From: an uncultured Mycoplasmatota bacterium
Lineage (GTDB): Bacteria > Bacillota_I > Bacilli_A > RF39 > UBA660
Reading direction: 5' to 3'
NCBI GenBank assembly: GCA_900546745.1
Contig: URDT01000030.1
Location: 1-14,953 of the forward strand
Length of the DNA: 14,953 bases
The first letter of the stretch is position 1; each line of letters starts with the position of its first letter. The position numbers and the translations under genes were made by a program. Shown here one piece after another: positions 13,429 through 14,953 of this stretch. The notes under the pieces were generated by a model that had not been told where the DNA came from, ran no database searches, and saw nothing but the letters and a program-made list of their open reading frames with translations.

Positions 13429-13437
13429 TGTTATAAT
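13429..13437 (+). promoter_or_regulatory. Extended -10 promoter of the HD hydrolase gene
   Basis: TG (13429-13430), one base, then TATAAT (13432-13437). It begins 4 bp after the terminator T-run, so the -35 place falls inside the hairpin. GAGGGG before ATG 13461 is the ribosome-binding site. Confidence 0.75.
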
Positions 13438-13460
13438 GGGTAATGTAAGAGGGGAATAAA

Positions 13461-13889
13461 ATGATTAATACAAAATTAACGAGAAAAGCAATGCGAATTG
13501 CCTATGATGCTCATAAAGATCAATTGGATAAGTCTTCTGTTCCTTATATTTATCATCCTATTCATGTCGCAGAACAAATGGATACAGAATTAGAATGTAT
13601 TGTAGCCTTATTACATGATGTTGTAGAAGATACAAAAGTTACGTTTGATGATTTAAAAAAAGACTTTTCTGATGAAGTTATTGAATTGTTAAAATTACTT
13701 ACTCATGATAAAAAAATAGAGTATATGGACTATATTAAAAAAATTAAAAATAATGAAATTGCTAGAAAAATTAAAATAGCAGATATTAAACATAATTCTG
13801 ATGAAACAAGATTAGATATGGTAACAAAGAAAGATATTGAAAGAAGAAAAAAATATAAAGAGGCTTTGGAATATTTAGAAACAATATAA
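13461..13889 (+). CDS. Small HD-domain hydrolase of the RelA/SpoT (p)ppGpp-hydrolase type
   Basis: The 142-residue protein is a single HD domain, like the hydrolase half of Rel/SpoT and like stand-alone small alarmone hydrolases. Expected metal and catalytic residues are all present: H32 in YIYHPIHVA, H52-D53 in ALLHDVVEDT with E56-D57, and D108 and N112 in KIADIKHNSDE, where Rel/SpoT proteins have KxADxxHN. No synthetase or TGS/ACT domain follows, so it can only hydrolyse. Likely substrates are (p)ppGpp or another nucleotide, acting in the cytosol; HD proteins of this shape can have other nucleotide substrates, so the substrate is inference. The gene stands between a strong terminator with promoter upstream and a non-coding gap downstream, and is monocistronic. 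No synthetase gene is in the window. Confidence 0.85.
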   Translation: MINTKLTRKAMRIAYDAHKDQLDKSSVPYIYHPIHVAEQMDTELECIVALLHDVVEDTKVTFDDLKKDFSDEVIELLKLLTHDKKIEYMDYIKKIKNNEIARKIKIADIKHNSDETRLDMVTKKDIERRKKYKEALEYLETI

Positions 13890-13930
13890 GTGGATATTGT
13901 ATATATAAATTAATATTATAAATCAAAAAC

Positions 13931-13936
13931 TATAAT
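13931..13936 (+). promoter_or_regulatory. Possible -10 box for the downstream unknown gene
   Basis: A consensus TATAAT lies in the 94-bp AT-rich gap before ATG 13984. No good -35 is at the right distance (TTGTAT at 13897-13902 is 28 bp away) and there is no TG extension. It is offered only as the best candidate. Confidence 0.3.
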
Positions 13937-13983
13937 TTAGGTGTGATACATTTTATATTTGATGTAATAAAGGAGGAGATTTT

Positions 13984-14637
13984 ATGAAGGTAGTATTAAA
14001 TGATGGTAATATTCATTTAATAGATAAAAACAGAGCTTTATCAATAATATTTGCTGGTACTGGTGATTTACATTGGATTATTAGAAATAATAATTGTAAT
14101 GAAGATAAAGAGTATTCCTATGATTACTTTGAAATTACTAAAGAAAATTATCAAATATATTCAATATTTGAAAAATTATTGTATGATATAAAGAATATTA
14201 ATATTTTTGAAAAAGAAGTAGAAACTCCATCCCATATAAAAATGGAAGAAGAAAAAAATTATAAAAAGTATAACATGTCGCATTATAATGATTTATATAA
14301 CGATGAAACCGAAACTGTCACTTGGGTATCAGATGAAACCGGTTTTGAAGTAGCTAACATTGTTTCTATAAAAAAGTTTGATGATAAATTCTTGATTGAA
14401 TTTAAATCACAACCATATATCGAAGGATATGAAAGAGAATCTAACATTTTAGGAATGATGGGAATCAGATTTCGTAATTCAGGAAGTAGATATGCTCCAT
14501 TTAATATTATTTTTATGAGAATGTTTAGAGAATTACAGCAAATTGATGATATAAATGATTATGGACATCAAATACATATTGAAGAGTATTTATATCAAAA
14601 AAATAAAATTAAAAAATATAATTCAACTTTGGATTGA
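13984..14637 (+). CDS. Protein of unknown function, 217 residues
   Basis: I do not recognise this protein. It has an excellent AAGGAGGAG ribosome-binding site (13970-13978) and a clear ATG, so it is a real gene. It is soluble, with no signal peptide or membrane segment, acidic in the middle, and rich in Asn, Tyr, Asp and Ile. Visible elements are MKVVLNDGNIHLI, FAGTGDLHWIIRN, ETVTWVSDETGFEV, LIEFKSQPYIEGYERES and FRNSGSRYAPFN followed by a helical FMRMFRELQQI. The beta-rich beginning and the single-gene accessory setting resemble small immunity or accessory proteins, but nothing in the sequence shows this. After its stop, reading frames continue in other frames for about 110 bp as if the C-terminus or a following gene had decayed, so the present stop may be a truncation. 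Confidence 0.7.
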   Translation: MKVVLNDGNIHLIDKNRALSIIFAGTGDLHWIIRNNNCNEDKEYSYDYFEITKENYQIYSIFEKLLYDIKNINIFEKEVETPSHIKMEEEKNYKKYNMSHYNDLYNDETETVTWVSDETGFEVANIVSIKKFDDKFLIEFKSQPYIEGYERESNILGMMGIRFRNSGSRYAPFNIIFMRMFRELQQIDDINDYGHQIHIEEYLYQKNKIKKYNSTLD

Positions 14638-14752
14638 TTGACGAGAGAAATAATTTTAAATCACATTTTATAGAAAAAAGTGAAATTATAAAAATGAAAT
14701 AACTACAGAAGTTAATACCGATTTGGAAGACTTAATTATAGAAAATATATAG
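14622..14752 (+). pseudogene. Degenerate coding remnant, frames broken
   Basis: One frame reads FNFGLIDERNNFKSHFIEKS and then EIIKMK before a TAA at 14700-14702. Another, starting just after a TGA at 14681-14683, reads NEITTEVNTDLEDLIIENI before a TAG at 14750-14752. The two look protein-like in composition and join naturally as EIIK-NEITTEV if one frame change is allowed. Neither has a start codon with a ribosome-binding site. The piece could be the lost C-terminus of the preceding gene or the 3' end of a deleted gene. The reading is based on codon appearance only. Confidence 0.35.
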
Positions 14753-14953
14753 TAAAGAAGGCAAATAATATGAACGAAAATAAAACTAATATCAACTGGT
14801 AAAGAACGACTTATATAAACTCTCTTTAAAACCCTTATTTTATAAGACTTTTAATTAAATTTCTTTTTACAATTTTTAATAAAAAATTAACAAAAATTAT
14901 AAGAAAAATTGGGTAAGAACTATTTAAAGAAACTTTTTTATAAGAAGGTGAAT
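14753..14953 (+). other. AT-rich intergenic stretch with a broken start and nested inverted repeats
   Basis: No intact gene is seen. AAGAAGG (14755-14761) followed by ATG 14770 opens a frame of only 10 codons (MNENKTNINW, stop 14800-14802), which looks like the stump of a lost gene. Near the end, CAATTTTT (14870-14877) and AAAAATTG (14904-14911) form an inverted repeat enclosing a TTAAT/ATTAA one; in such AT-rich DNA this has little weight. The stretch leads to a ribosome-binding site at the window end. Confidence 0.4.
14945..14951 (+). promoter_or_regulatory. Ribosome-binding site of a gene starting just beyond the window
   Basis: AAGGTGA has the same form as the sites before the lipid kinase, the minus-strand membrane gene and, in part, lepA. 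At the usual 3-6 bp spacing the start codon would lie immediately past the last base. Confidence 0.6.

Noticed and set aside
14870..14911. Nested inverted repeats near the window end as an attachment site, origin or small RNA
   Set aside because: All arms are A/T only or nearly so. In a stretch this AT-rich such repeats are expected by chance, and no integrase, replication gene or T-tailed GC stem is near.

Overview
The window reads as chromosomal DNA from a low-GC, spore-forming member of the Bacillota, most likely an uncultured gut lineage of the Bacilli (Erysipelotrichales or RF39-like; this placement is inference). The reasons are the strong AT bias, the standard genetic code (TGA ends spoIIP, lepA and murG, and Trp is TGG), Gram-positive ribosome-binding sites with a recurrent AGGTGAT form, a sporulation gene (spoIIP), and a murG-murB-divIB block as in Bacilli division clusters. 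No rRNA, tRNA, CRISPR array, insertion sequence or phage gene was recognised.

Layout. 1-531: the 3' end of a probable secreted or pilin-type surface protein, closed by a strong terminator. 553-1879: spoIIP overlapping a small membrane-protein gene. 1886-3117: a stand-alone methyltransferase with its own promoter and terminator. 3117-6038: lepA, followed without a break by helix-turn-helix (HTH) reading frames. The first two frames look like one gene of three tandem SpoIIID-like units with a single extra base, and two further mini-HTH genes follow behind a strong promoter. 6037-6644 (minus strand): a coiled-coil three-TM protein convergent with that block. 6694-7350: a glycerophosphodiester phosphodiesterase. 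7376-11755: one operon of murG, murB, divIB, a diacylglycerol-kinase-type lipid kinase and a CmpB-family membrane protein. 11769-13425: an ABC-F ATPase whose second ATP site is degenerate. 13429-13889: a small HD hydrolase of the (p)ppGpp-hydrolase type. 13984-14637: an unrecognised protein, followed by about 300 bp of decayed coding sequence ending in a ribosome-binding site for a gene beyond the window.

How the genes fit together. MurG and MurB make cell-wall precursors and DivIB acts in the divisome. The lipid kinase and the phosphodiesterase point to membrane lipid turnover. LepA and the ABC-F protein act on the ribosome, and the HD protein probably acts on alarmone nucleotides. SpoIIP and the SpoIIID-like HTH genes point to sporulation. 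The two most unusual features are the 76-residue-periodic tandem HTH gene with its one-base frameshift, and the consistently one-sided loss of ATP-site motifs in the ABC-F protein. A further regularity is that several promoters are extended -10 elements, some placed directly on the T-tract of the preceding terminator.
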